Source of the DNA: CALDUY01 sp046350255
GTDB taxonomy: Bacteria > Planctomycetota > Planctomycetia > Gemmatales > Gemmataceae
Assembly: GCA_046350255.1 (NCBI GenBank)
Contig: JAXMAV010000016.1
Location: forward strand, 169,835 to 233,834
Length of the DNA stretch: 64,000 nt
Direction of reading: 5' to 3'
Shown here piece after piece: positions 63,593-64,000 of the stretch (positions within the stretch are counted from its first letter, which is position 1; every line of letters starts with the position of its first letter). A program made the position numbers and the translations under genes. The notes beneath the pieces were generated by a model. The model made no database searches, was not told the DNA's origin, and saw nothing but the letters and a program-made list of their open reading frames with translations.

Positions 63593-64000
63593 ATGCCACT
63601 GCGCAACCGTGCTCTCCTGCCCATGCTGGGCTGGTTGCTTCTCTGCTTGCCCGTCGGCGCGGACGATCCCGCGCCGACGATCCACAACGCCACCTACCAG
63701 GCGATTCGCAAGGCTGAGATCGAACGCACCCCCGAGTTGGGTCGGTCCACCGGTCGCGAAGCGTTCGACGAGGTCAGTATCAAGGGTGGCATCCTCGTTG
63801 GTTTCGACTGTGGCCTCTGTCAGTTTCAGGATCGCGAGATCATCGCTGCGCTGCGCCCCGTCTATCGCACCCCCTCCGGACTCTCCTTCGGCCGCGACTA
63901 CGGCAAGCTCGACGGTAAGGCGCCTGATCGCCGACCGCGCCCCACCATCGTTCGCATTGCCCGGCTGCGCGCCAAACCTGGCTTCGCCGTCGGGGGCATC
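63593..64000 (+). CDS. Exported protein of unknown function (3'-truncated)
   Basis: The first 136 codons run off the right edge. The signal peptide LLPMLGWLLLCLPVGAD is clear. The mature part begins DPAPTIHNATYQAIRKAEIE and continues SIKGGILVGFDCGLCQFQD, with short strands (GFDCGL, RPVYRTPSG, SFGRDY) and a GFAVGGI at the edge. I recognise no family. GGAGG stands five bases before the ATG. It follows the transaldolase by 70 bases. Confidence 0.6.
   Translation, partial: MPLRNRALLPMLGWLLLCLPVGADDPAPTIHNATYQAIRKAEIERTPELGRSTGREAFDEVSIKGGILVGFDCGLCQFQDREIIAALRPVYRTPSGLSFGRDYGKLDGKAPDRRPRPTIVRIARLRAKPGFAVGGI

Overview
The window is a GC-rich, densely coding stretch of chromosome that most resembles a Planctomycetota bacterium of the Gemmata type. 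Several independent signs point there. Two large proteins start with the Arg-rich 'LESLESR/LEPLEPR' leader common in planctomycetal cell-surface proteins. There is a 1376-residue Ser/Thr kinase with a membrane segment and a TPR-rich C-terminus. Tetrahydromethanopterin-linked C1 genes (mch, formylmethanofuran dehydrogenase-like B and D subunits, RimK- and CitG-like partners) lie together, and genes for Kdo/lipopolysaccharide synthesis are present. I see no IS element, phage, CRISPR array, rRNA or tRNA gene. The organism assignment is inference from gene content.

Layout. 1-15.4 kb: a truncated agmatine deiminase, an inverse-autotransporter-like barrel fused to a beta-helix, a zinc-ribbon/beta-propeller membrane protein, a sugar isomerase-like TIM barrel, a DedA protein, two tandem paralogous surface proteins (one with a PQQ sugar-dehydrogenase-like propeller) and a GspE/PilB ATPase. 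15.6-18.2 kb: a sortilin/BNR-repeat propeller protein. 18.3-23.9 kb: the C1 module, fwdD-fwdB on the plus strand converging on ATP-grasp > mch > RimK-like > CitG-like on the minus strand. 24.1-29.2 kb: a tightly overlapping surface-polysaccharide operon (epimerase, nucleotidyltransferase, UDP-galactopyranose mutase, glycosyltransferase, ABC-2 permease). 29.3-34.8 kb: a CDF metal transporter, a YqeY protein, the minus operon sirtuin > folD > AI-2E-type permease, and a small outer-membrane-like protein. 34.8-40.9 kb: an enolase-superfamily enzyme and the minus operon kdsD > kdsC > a 1104-residue LptC/LptA-like protein. 41.1-43.8 kb: a thioredoxin-like protein, glucose-6-phosphate dehydrogenase and a HAD hydrolase. 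43.8-47.9 kb: a YkgJ cysteine-cluster protein, a fatty acid desaturase, a RimB-like/RimK pair and a TPR-like membrane protein. 48.2-56.1 kb: a seven-iron ferredoxin with a clear intrinsic terminator, ferrochelatase, a DUF4139 protein, a TolB-like protein, a Ski2-type helicase and a single-CxxCH protein with a near-consensus promoter. 56-64 kb: holA > pdxA, the kinase, a transaldolase and a truncated secreted protein.

The most interesting parts are: (i) the C1 module, whose B subunit keeps the iron-sulfur and metal-site cysteines and is paired with a D subunit, suggesting a true molybdo/tungstopterin enzyme; (ii) the very large protein at the normal lptC/lptA position; (iii) the invasin-type barrel carrying a beta-helix; and (iv) two RimK-family ligases in different contexts, one paired with a RimB-like protease. 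Function calls rest on motifs read by eye; no database search was run.
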